From: Hyaloperonospora brassicae
Taxonomy: Eukaryota > Oomycota > Peronosporomycetes > Peronosporales > Peronosporaceae
Reading direction: 5' to 3'
NCBI GenBank assembly: GCA_947650285.1
Contig: CANTFL010000090.1
Location: 186,001-250,000, forward strand
DNA: 64,000 bases
This document shows, piece by piece, positions 44,101 through 54,339 of the stretch (the first letter of the stretch is position 1; the number at the start of each line of letters is the position of its first letter). The position numbers were made by a program, and so were the translations under genes. Under the pieces are notes generated by a model. The model saw only the letters and a list, made by a program, of their open reading frames with translations, did not search any database and was not told where the DNA came from.

Positions 44101-45702
44101 ATGTCTATGCGGGATGACTCAAGACACGTACAGCCTGCTGCTGTGCCAGCCTCTGCGGCAGACGATTCGTCGTCTGCTGCTCGTTCTCCACCTGCAGCAA
44201 CAGGTGCTGCAGGTGCACGCGGTATCACACCGCGTGCGCATGATGACCCTGACATAGAGGTCGTCTATTCTGGCGAGTCAGACGTGTCTGACTCGGAAAA
44301 GCCTTTGGAGGCATCGCGTTCACCTGCGGTGCCTCATTCATCCACGACACTGCCGGACGTACGGACTCGTGACATGCGTCACAGTCTGTTCGGCAGTGAT
44401 GATGAGTCTGATGATGAGTGTGATTGCTCATCACCGCGATCAACCCGTGCTCTTTCGCACGAGCGACATGACGATGTTAAAAGCCATCGTCATACTGACA
44501 ACCGTGGTACCGACAAGGGTACAACTTTGAAGCGTGATGAGCTGAAGCCGTGGCGTTTGCCTGAACGGCTCATCAATAGCTTGTCTCACGAGACAAGCCA
44601 ACACCATCAAATACCCTTTTTCGATGCGACTGAGCTTCACGGCTTGAGTCCCAGCGCGAGTACCTTTCGCGCTGAAGAAGATTTTTATCTCGATGTCTTC
44701 CTTATACATCGATGGTACAACAGCAATAAAAAGCGTGACAAAGCCTCGATTTTGGCTGCGTGGAACGCGTTCGTCCAAAACGCAAAGAACTTTGGACGAG
44801 AAGGGTGGCTTCAGACACTTGAGGCGACACGCTTCAGGTTCGAAAAGCGAACGCCAACCGGTGCCAGGTACCGGTTGCACTGTTTGTCAAGTGAGGCAGA
44901 CATTCCTTGCCTCACATGAGGAGACCCTTGTGCGAGTTGTGTTGACAACTCGCAGCGTGCACATAGGGACGTGTATCCCATAGATTCGCCCTGGGGAAGG
45001 TCACACATCTCGGAGGAGATGCATGACGCGAATGTAAACTTGCAATCCGTCTACATGCGCCAAAAGCGCGTGTTTACCGATGGGCCCTAGGATCGATCGG
45101 ATGAGTCTCGTCATACTGGTGGATGAAACCAGGCACGTCCATCATCATCTGGGAGCGGGGCTCCCAGCTGTTCCAAGAGGATGGATACCCCCGCCACTGG
45201 ACGAGGTAGCTCGTCCTTGATCCTGAATCGTCACGGTGGTTCAAGATACGCTCCACTAGAAAGCGTTGACCACCGTGCGAGTCCACCGAAGAATGTGGTG
45301 GAGGAGGAAAGATCTCCTCCAGATGATTCGGCTCACCATCTCGACCCTTACGAGATGGATCGCGCAATCGATGAATTGCGCGAAAATTTGACGCACGAGA
45401 GAAACAGGCGTTACAACCAGTCTGATTCTTTGCGTAAGTACCGCAAGAAACACGAGACGGAGCATGCGAAGCACCGCGCTGAGTATGCGGTCTCGCAGAT
45501 GCAGGTCGAGCGTCACGTCCGCTTCCTCGTTGGCGAGCTGGCGACAGCTCGCGGAGAGATCTCTCGTTTGAGTTCTGAGGTCTCTCATTTACGCGACCAG
45601 ACGGACCGTCTGGAGCGCGAACGCAAAAACCTGATGGAGGTCCTTGAACGTGGGGGCTATCTTCATCGGAAGAAGAAGGCTCGTACTGACAGTACGGCCT
45701 GA
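44101..45702 (+). pseudogene. Antisense ORF in the 3' region of element B
   Basis: Reads against the retrotransposon. 44101-44919 is open for 272 codons from ATG (MSMRDDSRH): an Ala/Pro/Ser-rich and acidic N-terminus with YSGESDVSDSE, then GTTLKRDELKPWRLPERLI and the conserved core also open in A. After stops at about 44919 and 45090-45130 the protein-like sequence resumes at 45181-45702 with MDRAIDELRENLTHERNRRY and a heptad-rich helix LSSEVSHLRDQTDRLERE, ending KKARTDSTA. The coiled-coil half overprints the sense linker between GPY/F module and chromodomain. Together with A, an ancestral antisense gene of about 530 codons is implied. Family unknown to me. Confidence 0.6.
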
Positions 45703-46227
45703 GCCTCCCCACGTAAAACGTAGGATGCGTGCGCATCTTACGTGGCAATTCGAGTGTGTATGCAGCTCCTTTGCGGTGCAACCTACGAAATGGCCCAATG
45801 TACTTCGGCAGTAGTTTACTACTGCCGACACTAGTGACAGCATGTCTAGGTAAATTTACTGTAGACAGTAGTACTAGGTCGTTAACTTAAAATGAAAGAA
45901 CATTCGCTCTTCCATTCTTGTCTGCGTTTCGTTCCTGACGATCCACCGCATTTGCGATGGAGTCTTGAACGAAGCGGACTATCGCTTCTCGAGTCAGCAG
46001 GAAGTTCTCTGCTGACTCTTTGTTTTGTCTTTCAGTGCGCTTCGTGCGCACTGCTAAGAGACTGTTCTCTTCTTCAGCGAGGTTGTCTTCTTCCTCGCTG
46101 GCATAATCGTTGACTATACTGAATATCCCAGCATCGTCATCATCATCCGGGTCAATAATAGCGTCGCCGCTATTATTGAGGTGATCTTCTTCATCGATGT
46201 CGACCTGATCGACATCGTCATCATACG
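45074..46227 (-). pseudogene. Element B integrase C-terminus: GPY/F-like module and chromodomain
   Basis: The frame 45074-45781 is open: HRKGAAYTLELPRKM, a long Arg/Ser/Pro-rich linker, and the chromodomain FLVERILNHRDDSGS, YLVQWRGYPSSWNSWEP. The chromodomain is joined in frame here, unlike in A. Upstream lie an acidic linker and the stop after LSF shared with A. Confidence 0.88.
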
Positions 46228-46863
46228 TTACGACGTTAGCGTCGACACGTGATAATCAAGAGCCAAAACGGTTTTTGCTCGAGCGAGTCCCTCCCCCCTT
46301 ATCCAAGAGTCACACTCTAGAAGGGCGGGCACACGTGGATGGAGTAAACCATTCACGTAAAACGTTGTGTGCTGTGTCGAGGCATGAACCGAATTATTGA
46401 TGGCGAATTCCACCATGGGTAGGAGTTCGCTCCATCTAGGGAACGAGTGGACATATCCTCGAAGGATCTCTTCGAGGACACGGTTCGCACGTTCCGTCTG
46501 ACCATCTGTTTCGGGATGGTCAGAAGTAGACATCTTCAATCGTGTTTCAAGAGAACGGAACACGGTTTGCCAAAATGCCTCCGTGAACCGAGGGTCACGG
46601 TCGGATACGAGTTCACGGGGTAACCCGTGGAGTCGAAAGACCGTGTCTAGAAAGACACGAGCACAACCTTGAGCCTTGATCGACTCAGGGACAACAGCAA
46701 GATGCACCATCTTGCTGAATCGGTCAACAAACACAAGAATACCATTATTCTTGTGAGCGTCTTCGGGAAAACCGAAGACGAAGTCCATTGAAACGGACTG
46801 CCAGCACTCTGTCGGAACAGGTAGAGGCTGCAATGGCGCACGGGACGAAGGACTAGGATTCAC
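46228..46863 (-). pseudogene. Element B integrase core
   Basis: 211 open codons holding the DDE core (SMDFVFGFPED, LVSDRDPRFT, DGQTERANRVLEE). It ends after STLTS at the same place as in A. A TAG at 46912-46914 separates it from the zinc-binding part, where A has Gln. Confidence 0.9.
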
Positions 46864-46911
46864 CTGTTGACAAATCTCGCAAGCACGTACGTACTTGCGG
46901 ACAAACTGATA

Positions 46912-47724
46912 CTAGCGGGGCCAGTAAAAGTCACGACTTACCGTGAGGTAAGTCTTTTCTCTCCCACGATGGCCGCCTGTTGGTGCATCGTGACACTCAT
47001 ACATGATGCGTAAACGCAAATCATGATGAGCGGGTACGACGACACGAGGCTTGCCGTCGGGAACAGCTGTATAATATAACAGTCCGTTACGCGTTGTGTA
47101 CCGATCAGATGAGGATCGGTACAAAGCTGGTAACTCCTTCATGGATTTACTGGATGGATTCACCAGATGATCCATTAATCGCAGAAGATCCTTATCTTCC
47201 GCGTATGCCTTTCGTACGTCGTCAAGTAAACTTGACGACGGGACACTGACTGACAGTATCGCAACAGTGGGCTTATCCTCACTGTTGATTTGTGCATCCG
47301 GCTCGAAATCGGGCCGGCGCGAAAGCGCATCAGCGACGACGTTTAGTCGTCCTGGTTTATACTCCACGGAGAAGTTATACTCCGCGAAGAAGGACAGCCA
47401 CCTCGCCATCCTTTGCGAGAGGTGTGGGCTGTTTACGGCCGTGCGTAATGACGCATGGTCCGTATAGACAACAAACGGTCTATCTCCCAGGAGATAGACG
47501 CGAAACTTAGCCAGTGCGTATTTCATGGCAAGCAGTTCCTTGCCATGCACTGGGTAATTACGCTCAGCTGCTTGCAGCTGACGCGACTGATAACAGATGA
47601 CGCGGTCCGCGCCATCTGCGTCGAACTGCATTAACGCACCACCGATTTCAAAATCGCTGGCGTCACAGACCACATGAAATGGTCTGTCCTGATCTGCAAT
47701 CGCCAATATCGGCGACTGCATCAA
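46912..47724 (-). pseudogene. Element B RNase H and integrase zinc domain
   Basis: 270 open codons: VVCDASDFEIGGALMQ, GKELLAMKY, VYTDHASLRT, then the spacer LLDDVRKAYAEDKDLL and the start of the integrase zinc domain (ECHDAPTGGHRG). Confidence 0.9.
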
Positions 47725-47922
47725 GCTTTGCTTGATACCTTCGAAGGAACGCTGGCACTCAGCGTTCTATGACCACTTGACATTTTTATTGAGAAAGCAA
47801 GAAAGATGTACCGTCACTTTGGCGTAGTTGCGCGAGTACTTGTGCAAGTACGCCGCTAGCCCAAGAGACTTCCTTAGTTTCTTGACATTGACTGGCACTG
47901 GCCAGTCAGGGATCGCCTTGAT

Positions 47923-49539
47923 CTAATCGGGATCAGGGCGTACCTTGTGTTTACCCACGATGCACCTAAGAAGTGGTATTTCGCTAGCCGCGAATATGCA
48001 CTTCTTGAGGTTGACGTACAACTTGTGCTTGCGCATAAGTTGAAGAACCTGACGAACGTGAATTATATGAACATCAACGTCCGTCTTTCCGTCCATAGCC
48101 CGACTATGGACGAGCACATCGTCGAAGTAACTGGGTGCGAAATCACGCACCGGTCTCAACAGATTTGTAACACATCTGTTGAATGTTGCAGGGGCATTGC
48201 TCAGACCCTGTGGCATCACTAGCCACCTCCACAGCATACCGCTGGGGGTGCTCACTGCTGTGTACGGGATGTCCCGTTCACGCATGAGGATCTGATAGAA
48301 CCCATCCATCAGATCCATGGATGAAAAGATGGTACTCTTTGACATACCATCTATGATTACGTCCTTCCTCGGTATCGGCGTCTGAGCCGGTACCGTTGCA
48401 GCATTCAATTTGTTGAATGCGTGCACTATCCGCCATCCTCCTGTGGCCTTTCGCACACAGAAGGTCGGAGAGCTGTGAGGGGATGTCGATTCCCTCACAT
48501 GGCCCGCTGCTAAGCGATCGGCAAAGAACTTGTCGATCGCTAGTACTTGTTCACGAGGCAGTGGCCACTGCTTCATGACACAGTACTTCGAGCCCGTTTT
48601 GAGCTCGATCTCGTGTCGAGTGCCTTTTTCCTTAGGCAACTCGCAAGGTACGGATTCAGGGAACACATCCCTGAATTCGATCAAATCCTTGTACAAAGGA
48701 TTTGCCTGAAGTGACTCCCAGGATTGAGACGCGTATCGCTCAATCCGAGTCTTCTCATCGAGGACACTTTCGTCCATCGATGAGCTGCTGAGAACCAGTT
48801 CGTTCTCAGCAAATACTGTTGCCGACCGAATGTCGGTCACATACTCGTCCTCTGTGACGAGTATGCATATCTGCTTGACTTTGCCACTACGCAGATCACG
48901 CAAGAACCGTTTCGGTTCTAGCGTTGGCAACTGAGTTATCTCCGAAGTTAACTTTGGAGGCACAATCAGATCAAGCGTATAAGCGCCTACGCTTGATCCG
49001 TCATTAACCAAGACGTTCAACGTCTCGGTTTCTTCCTGGGAACTTGCTTGCACAGGTTGCTGAGGGCCTGATCCTTCAGCAAGTGACTCTTGAGGAATTT
49101 CTTCCTCAAGTACGTGGGGACTTACTCCCTCGACGTCTTCTGACTGTGGCTGTGCAACCACGGTCAGGCACCGATCCTCTACGGTCGACCCTCCAGTCGC
49201 ACTAGGATGTCCATGTTGCCCTTTAAAGGCAACAGGTTTATTACTTCCAAGATGCTGCCCGCTAGGCATGCATCCATGTCCCGGTCCACTCGACTTATTC
49301 GAGTGGTAGACCTTCGGCGCCGCCTGTACTTCTGTACAGCCGCCGGGAGCTTGCTCCACAGTGTAGTGATCAACTACACTGTGACCTTGTGCAGTCGTGC
49401 TAACGACCGTACCGCAAGTGAGGCCATCGCACTCACTCGCAGTACATCCACACGCTTGTGGACGCTCCAAGATGTTCATCAGATGGCCATCTGATGAACA
49501 AGCGGCAGGCATCTTCACGGATCGATGCTTCCAGCTCAC
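47923..49539 (-). pseudogene. Element B linker and reverse transcriptase
   Basis: 538 open codons from the protease-RT linker to a TAG (47923-47925) after VRPDPD, where A reads on. RT motifs as in A: GGWRIVHAFNKLN, SSMDLMDGFYQILM, active site YFDDVLVH. A second stop after KWS, near 47770, is shared with A. The linker contains a perfect 28-bp palindrome (49473-49500). Confidence 0.92.
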
Positions 49540-49657
49540 TCTTGGCTCGTACTTTCTGAGTCAAGGTAATCCCAGGATGTCATCAAATTTGTCGTCCAGA
49601 TCCAGTACGATGAAGTCATCATCGTACTGTTGCCCTCTAACGTGTAGTGGATTCCTA

Positions 49658-49915
49658 CTACACGTATCCAACGGTTATCGATGCGCCTGTTGCAAGGCGC
49701 ACCGTCATCCTCGTGAGGGGAATGTTGCGCTCAACGAACTTGAGCCTACGAACCTCTAATGACTGGCGACGAACAAAGTTGTTCGACACCCCACAGTCTA
49801 CTAGGGCACGAAGCGACAAATCATTTGTCGCTTCCAACTTCAAGGTGATGAGCGAAACGTCATCACCAGGTGCAGAGACACACAATGATTGTGTATCTGG
49901 AGCAACTTTCGTCAA
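49658..49915 (-). pseudogene. Element B aspartic protease
   Basis: LVDCGVSNNFVRR carries Val in place of the active-site Ala (DCGA in A), which probably weakens or abolishes activity. The frame ends at the same TAG TAG as in A, and a further single-base loss follows in B. Confidence 0.85.
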
Positions 49916-49965
49916 GAGGTTTGCAAATTCTCTTGAGGTTGCTGGATCAGTAGGGCGCTCCGCCC

Positions 49966-51119
49966 CTACTGACCCCGTCCATTTTTTGATGGTCCGTTTC
50001 GCTGTTGCGGCTTCGCAACAGCGCTGGACCCACGCCCATTGGCCTTCTTGGCAAATGGACGACCATTTCGCTCAGTACTGTTTGGTACTGGGCGTGTAGC
50101 ACTACACTCGTATGCGTAGTGCCCTAACTTCTGACAGCGACTGCACCTCTGCAATCGCTTGTCGTTTGAAGAGCGAGGTCTCTCGCTCTCAACATAACAG
50201 AGGTCCATTGGTTCTGGACCTCCGGTCTCTTGTCGTCTAGGTGGACGATAAGAGTTTGAGCTGGCATTAGCCTGTCTCATGCTAGAGTCTTCCTGTTCCG
50301 CGACAGATATCGCATCTTTTAAAGTATTCAGCTCAAGGCGAAACAGATGGCTCCTGACGGGCCCTTCTGCGAGCCCTTGCATGAACACCGTAATCAACGT
50401 GTGTTCATGAACTGGTTTAGCAGTTATACTACTCGCAAGGAGTCGTATATGTTGGGCGTAAGCGTGAACATCACGCTTACCCTGCTTGAGTTTCAGTAGC
50501 TCTGAACGAGCTCTGAACTCAGCGCGTGGCGGCTCAAACGTTTGTCTGAGCCGGGACTTGAAATCATCTAGCGACCTAAACACATTTGGGTCGCTACTCT
50601 CGAGCTCTAAGGCCCAATTTTTGGCACGTCCTGCCAAGTGGGTCTGAGCAAATGTGAGTTTCATTTCCTCATCGTCGACACGACGTGCCTTCAAGGCTCT
50701 GTCGAGTTCGACAAACCACAATAACAGGGAGTCCTCCGGGACTCCACTGTACTTTGAGATGTCAACCTTCATGACCTCGGGACGACGTGAATGTGTCGTC
50801 CCGCCCACAGCAGCATGGAATTGCTGCTGTCTCAACAGCTCTGTCTGTTGAGCACCGAGTTCTCTCAACTACTCGGCCTGTTGAGAGCCTTGCTGGTGAA
50901 GCAAGGCTACTTTATCCCTCTCGATGACAAGTTCATTTTGAATGAACTTGGCTATAGCGGCATGTTGTTGGTCTCTGTTGAGAGACTCCAACATGGCGCT
51001 AATGGCGAGCTGTCCTACGGTAGAGCTCATGCGTTCTACCGCACTCCATTCGATGTCACTAAAATGGTAAAACCTTCACGCGTGGCGTGAAAGGTCTCTT
51101 CATTATCCAACATGTTCAT
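49966..51119 (-). pseudogene. gag: Element B Gag (frameshift and stop near the N-terminus)
   Basis: ATG at 51119. Relative to A one base is missing near 51066, and a TAG at about 50870 replaces a Gln codon; from 50868 to 49966 the frame is open for 300 codons. The capsid core and an intact CCHC knuckle (CSRCQKLGHYAYEC) are present, followed by a basic tail. Confidence 0.9.
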
Positions 51120-51155
51120 GGTGGATGATGTGGAGGTGGTCGCTGGGAGGACTAC

Positions 51156-51167
51156 AAAGTGCTACCA
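51156..51167 (-). other. Element B primer binding site
   Basis: TGGTAGCACTTT in element sense, two bases from the 5' LTR, as in A. Confidence 0.75.
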
Positions 51168-51169
51168 GG

Positions 51170-51580
51170 TGTAACGGGGCACACCCTTGCGTGAACTTAC
51201 TGCAAGCTATCGTGCACCGACAAGCGTACACGAAGCGACCGAGGAAGCGGTAGATAAGACAGAGGCAACACTGTCTTAGGGAAATGTAGAACTGTTATAT
51301 TAATATAATCAAGTCTTTAACCACTGTCTCTCTGTTTGACTTGACTTAATTATACTAATCTAACTGAATTTATGACGACGTCTACTCACCACTCATTGCG
51401 CGCGTCTTGCGGCGATTGGTGGGTTGATATCGTCAAGATATCAACCAATGAGCAGACTCTTTGGTCGACCCATCAAGATCACCACTATTGGTGATATTGT
51501 TAAAAGAATATTCAACATAATTTAATTTATGTCATTATCTTCTAAATGACAATTTCTATGTAACGGGCTGCCCCGTTACA
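51170..51580 (-). repeat. Element B 5' LTR
   Basis: 411 bp, TGTAACGGGG to CCCCGTTACA. It is closer to A's 5' LTR than A's own 3' LTR is. Confidence 0.97.
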
Positions 51581-51585
51581 ACTGA

Positions 51586-52768
51586 CCTCGTCATTCGGTG
51601 CATTGCTCCTACCGTCAGGTGCCCCGTCCCGCAAGAGACAAGCATCCTCAATTCCATTTCATCATATCCAGTGTTTCGTTTGCCATATACCTTGACCTGA
51701 GTTCACGCTCTATACCAGTAACATCCGATCCCAGATCGAGATCGTTCCACTTGATCATCCATCGATCTTGGGGGAAATAAACCAGCTGAACTTTCCGGTG
51801 ATGTCTTGTCAGGAATTGGACTCTATTCCACTTTGAGATGATAGAATCGGCAACGCTAATTCCCTGAGTGACTTTGCCACAGGACCATGTTTGCTGGCTA
51901 AGATACTGCCAGAGTCCAAGGCATCAAGAAACCATCGGTGTCCAGGAACGTTTTTCGTTTTGTACATTTGGATCTGCAAGCGACAGAATAGACGGAAGAT
52001 GAGCAAACCTCGTGCTAACGTCGTGCGGGAGCAAGGGGCGGCTGCAGATTGGGTACTGATAGATAAGCAATAGATAACGCTGGTAGTAGATTCACTCTTC
52101 GAACACGCATACTTGAATACTTCTTTAGACTTGATTACCATTATTTTCTTACAGACTGTACGATACATACGTACACTTATAGTGTCGGCCGCCTTCTGCA
52201 GCGACCGCTGTATTTTAACTTTGCGTATTGTTTGTGCGACAAAAGAATAATGCGTTCATATGATGTGCTACGTCAATGTTTTGTGCTACGGACAATAAAA
52301 GTCTACCTCCAAAATTACACTTGTCCAGATGACATCCGTCCTGTATTCGGTATATTTGCCAAACTCGAGGTCGATCTAGTATCAGGTGTCTTTCTATAGG
52401 GCTCATGGGTCTTTCTGTCCAAGTTTGCAAACATTACATTTTAACAAACGATTTGCATTGAGCAATACTCGGCCCAAAATGACTAAAAGCCAACCTCAAA
52501 TTAAAGCGCCACGATTCCTTCTTCGCGATAGCCGCAGTGCGGAAAGGTCGAAGTAGGCCTTGTGAGCAGGATCGCCGTTTTTGCACAGGCAGTATAGCTA
52601 CGGCTTCTTTGCTGCAGCCCACACAGAGTGAGTGGTTCATCGGCACGACCGAGAAAGCTCTTTCCCCGTTCACGTTGGCTGCCGTGCGCCATGGGGTAAG
52701 GTGCCCCTCAATGCAAAACATTGCACATAGACGCCCTCCAATACAGTAGAACGCAATTCATTAATCGT
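51586..52768. other. Intergenic, no gene recognised
   Basis: Downstream flank of the minus-strand oxygenase-like gene. Frames of 60-119 codons on both strands without motifs. Confidence 0.5.
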
Positions 52769-54112
52769 TTACCGCACACACGCCTTGCCCATCACCGCAC
52801 ACTTCTGCTTATTGCTTTGGCAAACCAGGTCTTTCACACACGTGTGCCAGCAGATCGTTGCATGAGAAGCAGGATCAGGAGTACATGTGCAACTCTCTGC
52901 ACAAACCTCCGCTTTAAAATGTTCGCTGTTGCAGACAACGGCACAACCTGGTTGGGGCTCATTGACGCCTTGTCTCGGCTTGCATGACTTGTAGTTGCAT
53001 ACGCCTCCATCCACAGACGCGACCAGGCGGCGACCCGGAGAGCAGCCCACCACGGGATGGTCGGACTGGTGCCCGCTTTGCACGTACTGCGCAGTCACAT
53101 TCGCGTGCATGTCAAAGTCCATCGATGCCTTCAGCATGCGATGATACGACGGTAACAACGTCATCTTGCCAAACCACGCGCGTAGCACTCGCTGCGTCGA
53201 CGTCGATTCGACCTCAGGCATGCGCACGGCGTGCATCACAGCTGGGAGCTGGTGCGACGCTTGAACCCACAGGTTGTAGCCCGTGCCCAGCATGAGCGTC
53301 ACCTGGTCTGGCTTCAGCACGGGCCGCACGCGCTGCCCGTCGTGCGTCTGGATGATCAGACCCGACTCGGAGTCGTCCTCGCCACTGGCCGACACGGTCT
53401 CGAACGTCCGTCTCGTGCCGTTGTTGCTCACCTTGTAGAAAGCAGGAGTCGCGAACACGATGAACATACCGTTGTCTTCATGCAGCTCGACCGTGTAGTC
53501 GTCGTCCTTGGACGAAGAGGTGGCGGAAGTCGTGCTCAGACGTCTTCTCTCACTTTGCGATGTCGCTTGATAGGCGTGGAAGTGGTCGAGACGGACGGCG
53601 TCTGTCACGAGTTTGCGGGTCGAGATGGTTTGGCCGTACCCGTCTTTCGTGGTGAAGTCGGTGGCGTCCAGCGTTGTCGCGACGTGAAGTACCACCAGCT
53701 CGAGCAGCGACGAAAACGCATTGTAGACGTGCTGGTACCCTGGACACACCGCATCGGTCCTGGTAGATGCGGTATTGGCATCTTGACCAGACGCCGTGCT
53801 GATGGTGTAGCGCTTCGTGCCATCTTTCAGCGTGTTGTGCAGCAGGAACTCGGCGTTGACCTCTTCAGCGGACACGGCGCACGCGGCGGCCACTTCGAGG
53901 TAGGAGCGGCGCACTTGGGCGTAGGACGGGACATTGTCGATACTGATGATGCCGTCCTTCTTGAGGGCGTCGAGGACGTCGTGGGGTGTGTTTCCTAGTG
54001 GAAGAGTTTCGTAGTCAAACGTCGGGACGTCAAATGCCGGGACTCGGTCGGCGAGATTTACGGGCATGGCACTGGCCATTAGCAGGACGCCCAAGGTAAG
54101 AACCGGGACCAT
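52769..54112 (-). CDS. Secreted 2-oxoglutarate/Fe(II) oxygenase-like protein with Cys-rich tail
   Basis: 447 residues from the ATG at 54112. The frame stays open upstream to 54337, but the ATG at 54112 begins a signal peptide (VLTLGVLLMASAMP) and lies about 40 nt below an initiator match, so I prefer it. An N-terminal block FDYETLPLG to GIISIDNVPSYAQVRRSYLE resembles the DIOX_N region of isopenicillin-N-synthase-like enzymes. The double-stranded beta-helix core is suggested by VELHEDNGMF (H211, D213), GLIIQTHDGQRVRPV, LPAVMHAVRMP (H294) and QRVLRAWF (R308 as 2OG ligand): the H-x-D...H...R set is complete. The last 90 residues hold 13 Cys, probably disulphide-bonded outside the cell. Substrate unknown. 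The oxygenase assignment is by motif order only. Confidence 0.8.
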   Translation of the reverse strand: MVPVLTLGVLLMASAMPVNLADRVPAFDVPTFDYETLPLGNTPHDVLDALKKDGIISIDNVPSYAQVRRSYLEVAAACAVSAEEVNAEFLLHNTLKDGTKRYTISTASGQDANTASTRTDAVCPGYQHVYNAFSSLLELVVLHVATTLDATDFTTKDGYGQTISTRKLVTDAVRLDHFHAYQATSQSERRRLSTTSATSSSKDDDYTVELHEDNGMFIVFATPAFYKVSNNGTRRTFETVSASGEDDSESGLIIQTHDGQRVRPVLKPDQVTLMLGTGYNLWVQASHQLPAVMHAVRMPEVESTSTQRVLRAWFGKMTLLPSYHRMLKASMDFDMHANVTAQYVQSGHQSDHPVVGCSPGRRLVASVDGGVCNYKSCKPRQGVNEPQPGCAVVCNSEHFKAEVCAESCTCTPDPASHATICWHTCVKDLVCQSNKQKCAVMGKACVR

Positions 54113-54152
54113 CGTGTAGGTGGGGGGGGCAACGGCACTGGGGCACCCCTGG

Positions 54153-54168
54153 AGAATGTAAAAATGAG
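54153..54168 (-). promoter_or_regulatory. Oomycete initiator-like sequence of the oxygenase-like gene
   Basis: On the minus strand CTCATTTTTACATTCT resembles the oomycete Inr (GCTCATTYYNCAWTTT), with one extra base between the pyrimidines and CA. Its position, about 40-55 nt above the ATG at 54112, supports the shorter start. Confidence 0.6.
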
Positions 54169-54339
54169 GAGGTGATAGATCGCCGCAGATTCTAATGGAC
54201 GACTGACTACTGCTTTGTGTCAGTAAGAAGAGCGTGAGTGGATGTTCACCGCACTGTTTGTTGAGACAGAAGAGAACGAGCGAGGTGTACCCATCACCGA
54301 ATGGGTGGACGAGGGAGGGTCGAGCTGGCGGGGTCATGG

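Larger units (their letters stand above)
43556..51580 (-). mobile_element. Ty3/gypsy chromodomain retrotransposon, element B
   Basis: An 8,025-bp element in the opposite orientation to A, flanked by perfect ACTGA duplications (43551-43555, 51581-51585). Same order of domains as A. The two LTRs differ at roughly ten of 412 positions by eye, so the insertion is younger than C but older than the copia element. Most domains are present but gag, protease, RT and integrase are broken; several breaks are at the same codons as in A. Confidence 0.97.

Noticed and set aside
53231..53998. 255-codon plus-strand ORF antisense to the oxygenase-like gene
   Set aside because: Shadow of the GC-rich coding frame; composition of His/Arg/Val without motifs.
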